Source: Paracoccaceae bacterium | GTDB taxonomy: Bacteria > Pseudomonadota > Alphaproteobacteria > Rhodobacterales > Rhodobacteraceae | NCBI GenBank assembly: GCA_947453525.1 | Contig: CANGHD010000012.1 | Location: 1 to 39,742, forward strand | Direction of reading: 5' to 3' | Length of the DNA: 39,742 nt | In this document: positions 23,543 through 32,220 of the stretch, in pieces | How the letters are laid out: each line of letters begins with the position of its first letter | Position numbering within the stretch: the first letter of the stretch is position 1 | Position numbers and translations under genes: made by a program | Notes under the pieces: model-generated | The model's database searches: none | What the model saw: the letters and a program-made list of their open reading frames with translations, nothing else | Told to the model about the DNA's origin: nothing

Positions 23543-25333
23543 ATGCCCGTAACCCCGCAAGACTGGCTCTCGTCTTTCGCCGCAGCCTTGGCCGCTCGTG
23601 ACATCGCCTCGGTCACCGCCCTGTTTGAAGAAAAAAGCTACTGGCGCGACCTTCTGACCTTCACCTGGAACATCAAGACCATGGAAGGCCACCCCGCCAT
23701 CACCGCGATGCTGGCCGAAACCCTGAAGGCCACCGCACCCGGGAATTGGCGCATCACCGAACCCCCGGAAACCGACGGAGCCCTGACCCATGTCTGGCTG
23801 GCCTTCGACACTGCCACGGCGCATGGCATTGGCCGCGTCACCCTGCGCGAGGGGCGGGCCTTCATCCTTCTGACCGCAATGTCCGACCTGAAGGGTCACG
23901 AGGAACCTCGGGGTGCGACCCGCCCGCAAGGCATCATCCACAAGGCAGACCGCAACCGCCAGACTTGGTCGGAAACTCGCGCCTCCCAAGCCTCGCGTCT
24001 GGGCCTGCAGGATCAGCCCTATGCGCTGATCATCGGCGGCGGCCAGGGCGGCCTGGCGCTAGGTGCGCGACTGAAGCAGCTTGGCGTTCCCACCCTGATC
24101 GTCGAGAAAAACCCGCGCGCCGGGGATTCCTGGCGCAACCGCTACCGCTCGCTCGTCCTGCATGATCCGGTCTGGTACGACCATCTGCCCTACCTGCCCT
24201 TCCCGGAAAACTGGCCGGTCTTCACGCCGAAGGACAAGATGGGTGACTGGCTGGAAGCCTACGCGCAGATTTTCGAACTGGACCTCTGGACGTCGACCAC
24301 CTGCGACAGGGCCGCCTGGAACGAGGATACGCAGGATTGGACCGTAACCGTTACCCGAGACGGCCAGCCCATCACCCTGCGCCCCAGGCAGCTTGTCTTT
24401 GCCACCGGCGCCTATGGCCCGCCAAAACAGCCCGACTGGCCTGGTATCGCCAGCTTCAAGGGCAAACTCCTGCACTCCAGCGCCTATCGCGGGGCCGCCT
24501 CCTTCAAAGGCAAGCGCGCGGTGGTGGTCGGGGCCGCCAGTTCGGCTCATGACGTGGCGGTGGACCTGTGGGAGGCGGGGGCAGAGGTTACCATGATCCA
24601 GCGCAGCCCTACGATCGTGGTACGGTCCGAAACCCTGATGGATCTGGGCTTTGACCTCTATTCCGAAGCCGCCCTCGCACGCGGCATCACTACGGAAAAG
24701 GCCGATCTGATCGGAGCGGCCACCCCGCTTGCCCTCTTTGCCGAACAGCAGAAGGCGCTCTACAAGACGATCCGCCACCGCGACACCGCCTTTTACGAGC
24801 GTCTTTCCGCCTCGGGCTTTGCCCTGACCTTTGGCCCGGATGACAGCGGGCTGATGATGCAGGCGATGCGCACGGCGTCGGGGTATTACATCGACGTGGG
24901 CGCCTCTGACCTGATCGCGCGGGGCGAGATCGGGGTGCTGTCCGGGGCGGGCGTGTCAGAAATGACGGCGGAGGGTCTGACCCTCACCGATGGCCGCAGG
25001 GTCGCGGCGGATGTGGTGATTGCCTGCACCGGCTACCAGTCGATGAACGAATCCGTGGCGGCCATTGTCTCTCGCGAGGCCGCCGATGCCACCGGCCCCT
25101 GCTGGGGCCTTGGCTCGGGCATCCGGGGCGATCCGGGGCCGTGGCAGGGCGAGCCGCGCAACATGTGGAAGCCCACCGCCGTGCCGAACCTGTGGTATCA
25201 CGGCGGCAATCTTTCCCTGTCACGCTTCTACTCGCGCTTTGTCGCCCTGCAACTCAAGGCCCGGATGGAGGGGATCGCCACCCCCGTCCATGCACCGCCC
25301 CGGCATCACGGACAGTCACATGATCAGCTTTGA
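23543..25333 (+). CDS. flavin-dependent monooxygenase with N-terminal NTF2-like domain
   Basis: This 596-residue protein is a fusion. Residues 1-125 look like an NTF2/SnoaL-type alpha+beta domain (YWRDLLTFTWNIKTMEGHPA). Residues 160-590 are a class B flavin monooxygenase: FAD Rossmann motif GGGQGG (165-170), FxGxxxH fingerprint FKGKLLHSSAY (305-315), second NADPH-binding motif GAASSA (330-335), and ATGAYGPPKQP and ACTGYQ segments. Such enzymes insert oxygen at N or S atoms or do Baeyer-Villiger oxidation. GGGAG lies six bases before the ATG. It follows the regulator with one base between genes, and precedes the SDR gene with a 14-base overlap. Confidence 0.88.
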   Translation: MPVTPQDWLSSFAAALAARDIASVTALFEEKSYWRDLLTFTWNIKTMEGHPAITAMLAETLKATAPGNWRITEPPETDGALTHVWLAFDTATAHGIGRVTLREGRAFILLTAMSDLKGHEEPRGATRPQGIIHKADRNRQTWSETRASQASRLGLQDQPYALIIGGGQGGLALGARLKQLGVPTLIVEKNPRAGDSWRNRYRSLVLHDPVWYDHLPYLPFPENWPVFTPKDKMGDWLEAYAQIFELDLWTSTTCDRAAWNEDTQDWTVTVTRDGQPITLRPRQLVFATGAYGPPKQPDWPGIASFKGKLLHSSAYRGAASFKGKRAVVVGAASSAHDVAVDLWEAGAEVTMIQRSPTIVVRSETLMDLGFDLYSEAALARGITTEKADLIGAATPLALFAEQQKALYKTIRHRDTAFYERLSASGFALTFGPDDSGLMMQAMRTASGYYIDVGASDLIARGEIGVLSGAGVSEMTAEGLTLTDGRRVAADVVIACTGYQSMNESVAAIVSREAADATGPCWGLGSGIRGDPGPWQGEPRNMWKPTAVPNLWYHGGNLSLSRFYSRFVALQLKARMEGIATPVHAPPRHHGQSHDQL

Positions 25334-26081
25334 AAGGACCCGCGTGGTGGTGACAGGCGCAGGCGGCGGCATCGGCGCAGTGCTGACGGCGCGGCTTGCA
25401 GCACTGGGTGCCACAGTTGTTGCCTGCGATGTGGAGGGGGCCGACCTGTCGGCACCCCACATCACCGAGCGCCATGTCTTCGACCTGCGCGACGCAGAGT
25501 CCATCGCTGCTGCGGCGCGGGAGATCCTTGCGGACGGCCCCCCTGCCATCGTGATCTCGAACGCGGGCTGGACACGGCAGGACACGCTGGAGCAGACGAC
25601 GCCCACAGGCATCGACGACGAACTGCAGGTCAATTTCACCGGGGCCGCCCATCTGACCCATGCGCTTTTGCCGGCCATGCGGGCAGAAAGCGGCAACCGC
25701 GCCTTTGTTTTCTTGGCCTCGGTCAATGCCCTGACCCACCATGGCAATCCCGCCTACTCCGCCGCAAAGGCCGCCCTTCTGGCCTGGATGCGCGGCCTTG
25801 CGGTCGAGGAGGGCAAGCACGGCATCCGTGCCAATGCCGTCATCCCGGCCTCGGTCCGCACCAACGCCTGGGTTTACCGCCTCGCCGCCGACCCCACCGT
25901 GATGGACCGTGTGGCAGCGCTTTACCCCCTGGGACGCATCGTCACACCCGACGAGGTGGCAAATGCCGTGCTGTTCCTCGCCTCTCCGGCGGCCAGCGGC
26001 ATCACCGGCACCAGCCTGACGGTCGACGCGGGCCTGATGGCGGGCAATCTGCCCTTTCTGGATGCGATCCGGCCGCGTTGA
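25320..26081 (+). CDS. short-chain dehydrogenase/reductase
   Basis: This 253-residue classical SDR has the cofactor motif TGAGGGIG (residues 12-19), NAG at 81-83, and the catalytic residues Ser134, Tyr146 and Lys150 (YSAAK). The acidic Asp37 after the second strand (ACDVEGADL) suggests NAD rather than NADP. The ATG at 25320 lies inside the end of the monooxygenase gene, a coupling overlap of 14 bases. It probably oxidises or reduces a hydroxyl or carbonyl intermediate downstream of the monooxygenase. Confidence 0.9.
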   Translation: MISFERTRVVVTGAGGGIGAVLTARLAALGATVVACDVEGADLSAPHITERHVFDLRDAESIAAAAREILADGPPAIVISNAGWTRQDTLEQTTPTGIDDELQVNFTGAAHLTHALLPAMRAESGNRAFVFLASVNALTHHGNPAYSAAKAALLAWMRGLAVEEGKHGIRANAVIPASVRTNAWVYRLAADPTVMDRVAALYPLGRIVTPDEVANAVLFLASPAASGITGTSLTVDAGLMAGNLPFLDAIRPR

Positions 26082-26155
26082 CGCAAGGCATAGCCACCGC
26101 GTGAAGTCTTTCCCTGACGCCCCTTCAATGCCACTCTGCGCCAAAGGAGCACGCC

Positions 26156-27214
26156 ATGCACATCGACGACATCGAAACCCCCGCCGTTCTGATCGACCTC
26201 GACATCGTGGAGCGGAACCTGAAAGCGGCACAGGATTACGCCGATCAGCACGGCCTCAAGCTGCGCCCGCATGTGAAGACCCATAAACTGCCGCGTTTTG
26301 CCCGCGCCCAGATGGCACTGGGTGCCATAGGCATCACCGCGCAAAAGCTGGGGGAGGCCGAGGCGATGGCCGACGGCGGCCTGGCCGACATCTTCCTGCC
26401 CTACAACATTCTGGGTGCGGGAAAGCTGGCCCGCCTCAAGGCTCTGCATGACAGGGTGACGTTGAGCGTGACGGCCGACAGCCTTGTGACGCTGGCGGGC
26501 TATGCGGCCACTTTCACCGACCCATCCAATCCTCTGGCCGTTCTGGTCGAATGCGACACCGGGGCTGCGCGCTGCGGCGTCCAGACGGCAGAGCAGGCGG
26601 TGGAACTGGCGCGAGCGACCGCGGCCAGTCCCGGCCTTCGGTTTGGCGGCCTGATGGTCTATCCCAAGCGCGGCGGCACTGCGGACACGCAAATCTGGCT
26701 CTCCTCTACCGTCGCGGCCTTGACCACGGCCAACCTGCCACCACCCGTTATCTCAACCGGCGGCACGCCGGACATGCTGCGCGCCGCCGAGGTCACCCTT
26801 GCAACGGAGCATCGCCCCGGCACCTATATCTACAACGACCGCATGCAGGTGGCTTGGGGCCATGGCACGTGGGAGGACTGCGCGCTGACCGTCCTGACCA
26901 CCGTGGTCAGCCGCCCGACCCCCATCCGCGCCATTCTCGATGCCGGGTCCAAAGCCCTCGCCGCTGACCTCGCCCCGCAGGGCGGTCATGGCAGGATCAC
27001 AGCCTATCCAGACGCCATCATCACCGGCCTGAACGAGGAGCACGGAATCGTCGACCTCAGCGCCTGCGCCGAAAGGCCCATAATCGGGGAACGGGTGCGG
27101 GTGATCCCCAATCACGCCTGCGTCGTCACAAACCTGTTTGACCGGGTCTACCTGATCCGCGGCACCCAAGTCGAGGATATGGGCGAAATCACCTCACGCG
27201 GCAAACTGACCTGA
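26156..27214 (+). CDS. D-threonine aldolase/DSD1-like PLP-dependent enzyme
   Basis: This 352-residue protein has the alanine-racemase-type TIM barrel used by D-threonine aldolases and D-serine dehydratases. The N-terminus ETPAVLIDLDIVERNLKAAQ is typical. The RPHVKTHK motif (residues 37-44) contains the probable PLP lysine Lys41. The C-terminal beta domain shows VRVIPNHACVVTNLFD, where His and Cys form the metal site of this family. Reactions are aldol cleavage of D-beta-hydroxy-alpha-amino acids or dehydration of D-serine. CAAAGGAG lies before the ATG. It follows the SDR gene by 74 bases and ends the rightward module C operon. Confidence 0.87.
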   Translation: MHIDDIETPAVLIDLDIVERNLKAAQDYADQHGLKLRPHVKTHKLPRFARAQMALGAIGITAQKLGEAEAMADGGLADIFLPYNILGAGKLARLKALHDRVTLSVTADSLVTLAGYAATFTDPSNPLAVLVECDTGAARCGVQTAEQAVELARATAASPGLRFGGLMVYPKRGGTADTQIWLSSTVAALTTANLPPPVISTGGTPDMLRAAEVTLATEHRPGTYIYNDRMQVAWGHGTWEDCALTVLTTVVSRPTPIRAILDAGSKALAADLAPQGGHGRITAYPDAIITGLNEEHGIVDLSACAERPIIGERVRVIPNHACVVTNLFDRVYLIRGTQVEDMGEITSRGKLT

Positions 27215-27237
27215 ACCGGGACTTTCGGTCTTGACGT

Positions 27238-28332
27238 TCAGACGCCGGGCCGGGCCACGTTCAGATCATGGAACTCGGCACGATACGGCCGTGCCGAGGG
27301 CGGCAACTCCTTGCGATACGCATATTCAGGGTCGGTTTTTTGCCGCCGCAGCGAGGCCAAGACCTCTCGGTAAGCATCGAGGATTGAAGGGTTGGGCGGC
27401 GGCAGGTCGTCCTTGATCAGCGCGTGCAGGCGCGGCAGGGCGTGATAGGGCACCATCGGAAACATGTGGTGTTCGACATGGTAATTCATGTTCCAGTAAA
27501 GATACCGGCTGACCGGGTTCATGTAGACGGTCCGGCTGTTCAGCCGATGGTCCAGCACATTGTCCGCCAGCCCCGCGTGCTGCAGGATGCCACACAGCAC
27601 CATGTGCCAGCTGCCATAAATCCGCGGCAGTCCGATCAACATCAAGGGAAGGAACGACCTCATGGCCAATGCCGCAAGGATCGTCGCGGCATAGATCGCC
27701 ATGTGAATCCGGGCGACGAGCACCACTTTGGGCCATTCGCTCTGCGGGATGTAATCCCGTTCATTCGGTGACAGTCTCCCGGCCGCATTGCGCGCCAGAA
27801 TCTGCAAAGACTGGACCGTGCCCAGCACGTCGAAGAAGGCCAGCGCCGGCCGCAGCAGCTTGGGCGGCCGCATCCACGAGATTTCAGCGTCGCGGCCCAC
27901 GATATAGGTGTCGGTGTGGTGGCGGGCATGGCTCCACCGCCACGTCACCGGGTTGCGGATCACCATGAAGCTGGCCATGTTGTAGATGACGTCGTTCATC
28001 CAGCCGGTGCGGAACGCGGTGCCATGACCACATTCATGCCAGCGGCTGTCGCAGGACGAGCCATAGATGACGCCATAAACAAAGAAGAACGGCACGCAGA
28101 CCCAGGTGCCCCAGAAATAGATCGCCCCGGCCGCCGAACCGAACAGCAAGGCAAACCACAACGCAGTGTCGCGCAAGGCCGGGCCATCGCTGCGTTTCAT
28201 CAGGTCCTTCATCACGGCGCGCGGCACCTCGGAATGATACCACTCCGCTGAAGCAAGCCCGATCTGCACGGCACGGCGACCGTCCGCTCCGGTCAGACTG
28301 TAGTCACGGCGTTCAACAGGGATTCCCGTCAT
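27238..28332 (-). CDS. fatty acid desaturase superfamily enzyme (MocD-like)
   Basis: This 364-residue membrane di-iron protein carries the three histidine boxes of the desaturase/hydroxylase superfamily: HECGH (99-103), HARHH (135-139) and HVEHH (285-289). Hydrophobic segments lie at about 57-92 and 205-260. The superfamily desaturates or hydroxylates alkyl groups and includes the rhizopine-catabolism protein MocD, which is linked to demethylation of a methylated inosamine. The gene is the last in a sugar-type ABC operon with a Gfo/Idh dehydrogenase and an isomerase, not in a lipid locus. No Rieske ferredoxin or ferredoxin reductase is adjacent, so electron donors must be elsewhere. The MocD link is inference. 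Confidence 0.8.
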   Translation of the reverse strand: MTGIPVERRDYSLTGADGRRAVQIGLASAEWYHSEVPRAVMKDLMKRSDGPALRDTALWFALLFGSAAGAIYFWGTWVCVPFFFVYGVIYGSSCDSRWHECGHGTAFRTGWMNDVIYNMASFMVIRNPVTWRWSHARHHTDTYIVGRDAEISWMRPPKLLRPALAFFDVLGTVQSLQILARNAAGRLSPNERDYIPQSEWPKVVLVARIHMAIYAATILAALAMRSFLPLMLIGLPRIYGSWHMVLCGILQHAGLADNVLDHRLNSRTVYMNPVSRYLYWNMNYHVEHHMFPMVPYHALPRLHALIKDDLPPPNPSILDAYREVLASLRRQKTDPEYAYRKELPPSARPYRAEFHDLNVARPGV

Positions 28333-28373
28333 GTCGCATGATGCTCCTTAGACAGCGCCCGATTGACCTACAT

Positions 28374-29369
28374 TCAGCGGTATCTGATCTGATTCCACCG
28401 GTGGCCCAGCAGGGCAAGGATGATGATCAGCCCATTGAAGAACTGCACGTAAAACCCGTCAAGACCCGCCGAGACGATGCCAACCTGAATGAACGAGACG
28501 ATGACGGCCCCGATGGTCCCGCCAACGACCGTGCCGATGCCGCCCCATGTCGGCGTGCCCCCCACGAAGACGGCGGCCAGGGTTGGCAGAAGATAGGAAT
28601 CCCCCGCCGTAGGCCACCATGTAAAGTTGATCATGGTCGAGAAAATGCCCGCCAGCCCAGCCCCCAACCCCATGAAGACAAAGGTATAAACCCGCACCGC
28701 CCTTGTATCGATGCCCATCTGCGCCGCACTGTCGGGATTGTCGCCAACGCAGTGCACCCGCGCCCCGAACCTGTGCCGATTGTAGAGGAAAACCGAGATC
28801 ACAACGAACAGCGTGGCCCACAGCATCTGGACGGGAAAGCCGAAGAGAGTGCCGGACAGGATCTTGTAGGCCACCGTGTCCTTCAGGGACAGCATGGCGA
28901 TGGATTTACCGCCGGTGGCGATCAGGATGGCACCCCGGATCAGGAAACTGAGGCCGAGGGTGGCTACCAGCGAGGAGAGCCCGCCATAGACCACGATCAT
29001 CCCGATGGCAGCACCCATCAGTACACCCACGCCGAGCCCCAGGACCAGGCTGACAAAGGGGTCAATCCCGGCTTGGGCCGAAAGGGCAAAGACCCAGGCG
29101 CCAAGGGCCATAACCGCAGGAAAGGACAGGTCGATTTCGCCCACGGTGACCAGAAATACCATCGGCACGACGACAAAGATGGCGACAGGCAAGGTGGTCA
29201 GAACCGAATAATAGATGCGGTAGTCCGAGAATACCGCCGGATTGCCGATGAAAAACAGGATCATCATGACGACAAAGACGGCCATGGTGCCGATGGAGGC
29301 GCGGTTGGCCAGCACGAAGCGGCGGGCCCAGCTTTGCTCGATGGAGCGGTTGTCGGGGGTATCGGTCAT
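28374..29369 (-). CDS. ribose/fructose-type ABC transporter permease
   Basis: This 331-residue membrane protein belongs to the RbsC/FrcC branch of CUT2 sugar permeases, with about eight to ten hydrophobic segments and the conserved GEIDLSFPAVMALGAWVFAL region (residues 87-106). The start codon shares one base with the ATPase stop (TGATG, 29367-29371). It is followed by the desaturase-like gene after 41 bases. Substrates of this branch include pentoses, fructose, inositols and related polyols. Confidence 0.92.
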   Translation of the reverse strand: MTDTPDNRSIEQSWARRFVLANRASIGTMAVFVVMMILFFIGNPAVFSDYRIYYSVLTTLPVAIFVVVPMVFLVTVGEIDLSFPAVMALGAWVFALSAQAGIDPFVSLVLGLGVGVLMGAAIGMIVVYGGLSSLVATLGLSFLIRGAILIATGGKSIAMLSLKDTVAYKILSGTLFGFPVQMLWATLFVVISVFLYNRHRFGARVHCVGDNPDSAAQMGIDTRAVRVYTFVFMGLGAGLAGIFSTMINFTWWPTAGDSYLLPTLAAVFVGGTPTWGGIGTVVGGTIGAVIVSFIQVGIVSAGLDGFYVQFFNGLIIILALLGHRWNQIRYR

Positions 29370-30163
29370 CAGGCGGCTCCGTTCTGGGCCAGGACATCGG
29401 CCAGCGGGTTCGGCCCATTGGGATGTGCGACATGTTCCATGAAGGCGATCAGGCGGTCAGCGCTTTTGACTGCGTCCTTGGTGATCTCCAGCGCCACCCG
29501 GCCCCGGTCCAGCACGATGAAGCGTTCGGCGATGTCAAAGACGTGGTGGATGTTGTGGCCGATGAACAGGATCGACCGCCCGCTTTCGCGCACATTGCGC
29601 ACGAAGCGGAAGACCTTTTCGGTCTCGGTCAGCGACAGGGCGGTGGTGGGTTCGTCCAGAATGATCAGGTCGGCCTTGTTGTAGATGGCGCGCGCAATGG
29701 CCACGCCCTGCCGCTCGCCCCCCGACAACTGGCCCACGATGGAATCCGGCGAGAAGACCTTGGAGGTGAAGCCGATCTCGCGCATCAGACGTTCGGCTTC
29801 TGAGCGTTGCTTTTCCACATCAAGCATGCCGAAGACGGTGGTGATCTCACGACCCATGAAGATGTTGCGCACGATGGTCTGTTGGACGGCCAGAGCACGG
29901 TCCTGAAACACGGTCTCGATTCCGGCAGCACGAGATTTCCCCGCACTCCAGCCCTGCGCCACCGCGCCTCGGACCAGAATCTCGCCCGTGGTCGGGCGCA
30001 CGACGCCAGACAATATCTTGATCAGCGTCGATTTGCCTGCGCCATTGTCGCCGATCAGGCCCACAACCTCGCCCCGGTCGACATGCATGTTGACGCCGCC
30101 GACGGCAAAGACGCTGCCGTAGGATTTCTTGACCTCTTTCAGTTCAATCAGCCGTTCACCCAA
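29369..30163 (-). CDS. single-domain sugar ABC transporter ATPase (FrcA type)
   Basis: This 264-residue ATPase has Walker A GDNGAGKST (residues 38-46), signature LSGGERQ, Walker B LIILDEPTTALS and an H-loop in LFIGHN. It is the one-domain form found in fructose/inositol-type importers, not the 500-residue double RbsA form. I place the start at a TTG (complement of 30161-30163, reading MGERLIELKEVKKSYG), because AAAGG lies eight bases upstream and the region before it is unlike ABC proteins; an unusual start codon may lower its expression relative to the binding protein. A perfect hairpin lies between this gene and the binding-protein gene. Confidence 0.87.
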   Translation of the reverse strand: MGERLIELKEVKKSYGSVFAVGGVNMHVDRGEVVGLIGDNGAGKSTLIKILSGVVRPTTGEILVRGAVAQGWSAGKSRAAGIETVFQDRALAVQQTIVRNIFMGREITTVFGMLDVEKQRSEAERLMREIGFTSKVFSPDSIVGQLSGGERQGVAIARAIYNKADLIILDEPTTALSLTETEKVFRFVRNVRESGRSILFIGHNIHHVFDIAERFIVLDRGRVALEITKDAVKSADRLIAFMEHVAHPNGPNPLADVLAQNGAA

Positions 30164-30188
30164 GGGATGCCCTTTCTGCCGCAGGGTT

Positions 30189-30213
30189 GGACAAGGCGGT
30201 TGCCGCCTTGTCC
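30189..30213 (-). other. perfect stem-loop after the module D binding-protein gene
   Basis: GGACAAGGCGG (30189-30199) pairs over all 11 positions with CCGCCTTGTCC (30203-30213), leaving a three-base loop. It lies 17 bases beyond the binding-protein stop and 25 bases before the ATPase start. No T run follows. It probably stabilises the upstream message or limits read-through, as proposed for the two other binding-protein genes. Confidence 0.62.
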
Positions 30214-30230
30214 GGTCGGTCAGCGCAGGA

Positions 30231-31226
30231 TCAGCGCAGCCCCTCGGTGGCGAGGTCGGCGACAGAGCCGACGTTCTGCGCATTCACAAAGCCCGCGCCG
30301 GTGTCGACGCTGATGGCGCCAAGGCCGTAGACCTTCGATTGGCAGAGGCTGAGGATCGGGTAATATCCTTGCATGAAGGGCTGCTGGTCAGCGGTCAACT
30401 GGACCCAGCCGTCCTTGAATGCCTGCACGATCTGCGGGCTGGTATCGAAACCGATGTTGAAGATGTCGCCCGGCTTCTTGCCTGCGGCCTCCATATAGGT
30501 CGGCGCGTTGCCCAGCATCTGGCCACCGGGATAGGCGATCAGCTTGACATCGGGGTTGGCCAGAAGGCCGGCTGTGATGACCGGAATAGCAAGGTTCGGA
30601 TCACCGGCCATTTCGGGCGTGGTGGTCAGCTTGATCACGGTCAGTCCCGCATCTTCCAGCGCTTTCACGGTGGCAAGTTCGCGGATCACACGGTTTTCCT
30701 GGCTCCAGTCGGCCACGACGATGGCCTTGGTGCCCGCACCAAGCCCAGACATCCGCACCGCCTCGGCCCCAAGTGCATAGCCTTGGCCTTCCAGGTTGGA
30801 GCCGACGTAGCCGCCGCCAAACTTGGCGCGGACGGTGGGCACATCGACGTTTTGATACATCATCAAGATGCCAGCCTTGGAGGCTTCTTCGGCCAGAGGC
30901 ATGATCGAGTCGGGCCCCGGATGCCCCATCATCGCAATGCCATCCGGCCCCGAGGCCACGGCTTCGCGCAGTTGTTGGACCATCTTTTCCGACGACCAAC
31001 CCGAGAAGATGAAGTCCACCTGAGCGCCGGTGTCTTTCTGCGCCTGTTTGGCGCCGTTGTAGACGATGGAGGCAAAGCCGTCTCCCTCGGCCCCACCGAC
31101 GAAGAAGCGGATATGAACGTCCTTGCACCACTTGTCGCGCAGCACTTCGGCAGAAGCCCCCGTTGCGCCATAGGCGGCAAACAGGGCCACACTTGTCATC
31201 AGCAGTCGTTTCGAGAATTGCAGCAT
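30231..31226 (-). CDS. periplasmic sugar-binding protein (ribose/LacI-like fold, module D)
   Basis: This 331-residue protein is a type I periplasmic binding protein of the Peripla_BP_4 group. The signal peptide MLQFSKRLLMTSVALFAAYG ends near ASA at residue 25-26. The mature protein has IRFFVGGAEGDGFASIVYNG, where sugar contacts normally occur, and FDTSPQIVQAFKDG in the second lobe. Two cysteines (near residues 33 and 300) could form a disulfide. GGGAGG lies about seven bases before the ATG. It is the third gene of the leftward module D operon. Confidence 0.9.
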   Translation of the reverse strand: MLQFSKRLLMTSVALFAAYGATGASAEVLRDKWCKDVHIRFFVGGAEGDGFASIVYNGAKQAQKDTGAQVDFIFSGWSSEKMVQQLREAVASGPDGIAMMGHPGPDSIMPLAEEASKAGILMMYQNVDVPTVRAKFGGGYVGSNLEGQGYALGAEAVRMSGLGAGTKAIVVADWSQENRVIRELATVKALEDAGLTVIKLTTTPEMAGDPNLAIPVITAGLLANPDVKLIAYPGGQMLGNAPTYMEAAGKKPGDIFNIGFDTSPQIVQAFKDGWVQLTADQQPFMQGYYPILSLCQSKVYGLGAISVDTGAGFVNAQNVGSVADLATEGLR

Positions 31227-31310
31227 CTCATTCCTCCCAATGAGCCGGTTTGCCCGGCGGTTGATGTCGCGTTGTCTCGGCCGTCCATTTGCTGGATCTT
31301 GCCGCGGTCC

Positions 31311-32210
31311 TCAGCCCGGATTTGCTACGAAATCTCCTCCCCGGGCTGCCTTCAGATGGGCGAGTGCATGGACCTGCCCAGTCATTTCAAGCGCGTCGCG
31401 ATAGACCGGATCATGCCAGCCCTCGATGTCGATGGAGCCTGACCAGCCGGCCAGACGCAGTTCGGAGATAATGTCCGTCCAGTTGCTGTCGCCAAAGCCG
31501 GGCGTGCGCATGAAAACAAACCTTTCCTTGCCGAAAATCCCATGCTCGCGGATCACGTCCCAGCGGATGGTGGCGTCCTTGCCATGGACATGGAAGAACT
31601 TGTGCGCCCATTTGCGGATCTGCGGCAGGGGGTCAATCAGATAGACCAACTGGTGGCAGGGCTCCCATTCCAGGCCAATGTTGTCATCGGGAGTCTCGTT
31701 GAAGATCAACTCCCAAGCGTCGGGGTTGTGGGCGATGTTCCAGTCGCCGCTGGCCCAGTTGCCATCCATCGCGCAGTTTTCAAAGGCGATCTTGATGCCC
31801 TTGTCGGCCGCCCGCTTGGCGAGGTCTGACCAGACCTGCTTATAGCGACCCAGACTGTCGGTCAGCTTCTTGCCCCGAACGCGGCCGGTAAAGCCCGCCA
31901 CACAAGTCGCGCCGAAATGATCGGCGTTGTCGATGCAGTCCTTCCAGCCTTGCAGGGTCTGCAAGTCCATTGGTTGCTCTTCCAAAGGGTTGCCGAACAT
32001 GCCGAGGGTCGAGATCGTGATATCACGGTCGCCGATCGCGTCGCGGCAGCGTTTGCCCAATTCGGCAAGGTCCTGACCATTGGTGGTCTGCCAGAAGAAC
32101 GGCTCGAAGCTTTCAAATCCGTGGCCGGCGATGGCCGCGATCGTCTCCGCCGCTTGGCCCTCACTGGCCCGGATCATAGTGCCAATGCGGATGGATTTTG
32201 CGGGGTTCAT
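31311..32210 (-). CDS. sugar phosphate isomerase/epimerase, TIM barrel (module D)
   Basis: This 299-residue protein is of the xylose-isomerase-like family (IolE/IolI-type barrel). Probable metal ligands are Glu144 in IAFENC, Glu183 in GLEWEPCHQL, His207/His209 in FFHVHGKDA and Glu263 in IDIEGWHD; the second ligand is usually an Asp, so Glu183 is a small deviation. Members isomerise or dehydrate keto-sugars and keto-inositols. It follows the Gfo/Idh gene by 10 bases and precedes the binding-protein gene, implying sequential action of dehydrogenase and isomerase or dehydratase on the imported substrate. Confidence 0.84.
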   Translation of the reverse strand: MNPAKSIRIGTMIRASEGQAAETIAAIAGHGFESFEPFFWQTTNGQDLAELGKRCRDAIGDRDITISTLGMFGNPLEEQPMDLQTLQGWKDCIDNADHFGATCVAGFTGRVRGKKLTDSLGRYKQVWSDLAKRAADKGIKIAFENCAMDGNWASGDWNIAHNPDAWELIFNETPDDNIGLEWEPCHQLVYLIDPLPQIRKWAHKFFHVHGKDATIRWDVIREHGIFGKERFVFMRTPGFGDSNWTDIISELRLAGWSGSIDIEGWHDPVYRDALEMTGQVHALAHLKAARGGDFVANPG

Positions 32211-32220
32211 GGCGCTTCCC

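Noticed and set aside
31244-31258. GCCGG/CCGGC hairpin between the isomerase and binding-protein genes
   Set aside because: A 5-bp GC stem is expected often by chance in this composition and there is no supporting T run or repeat.
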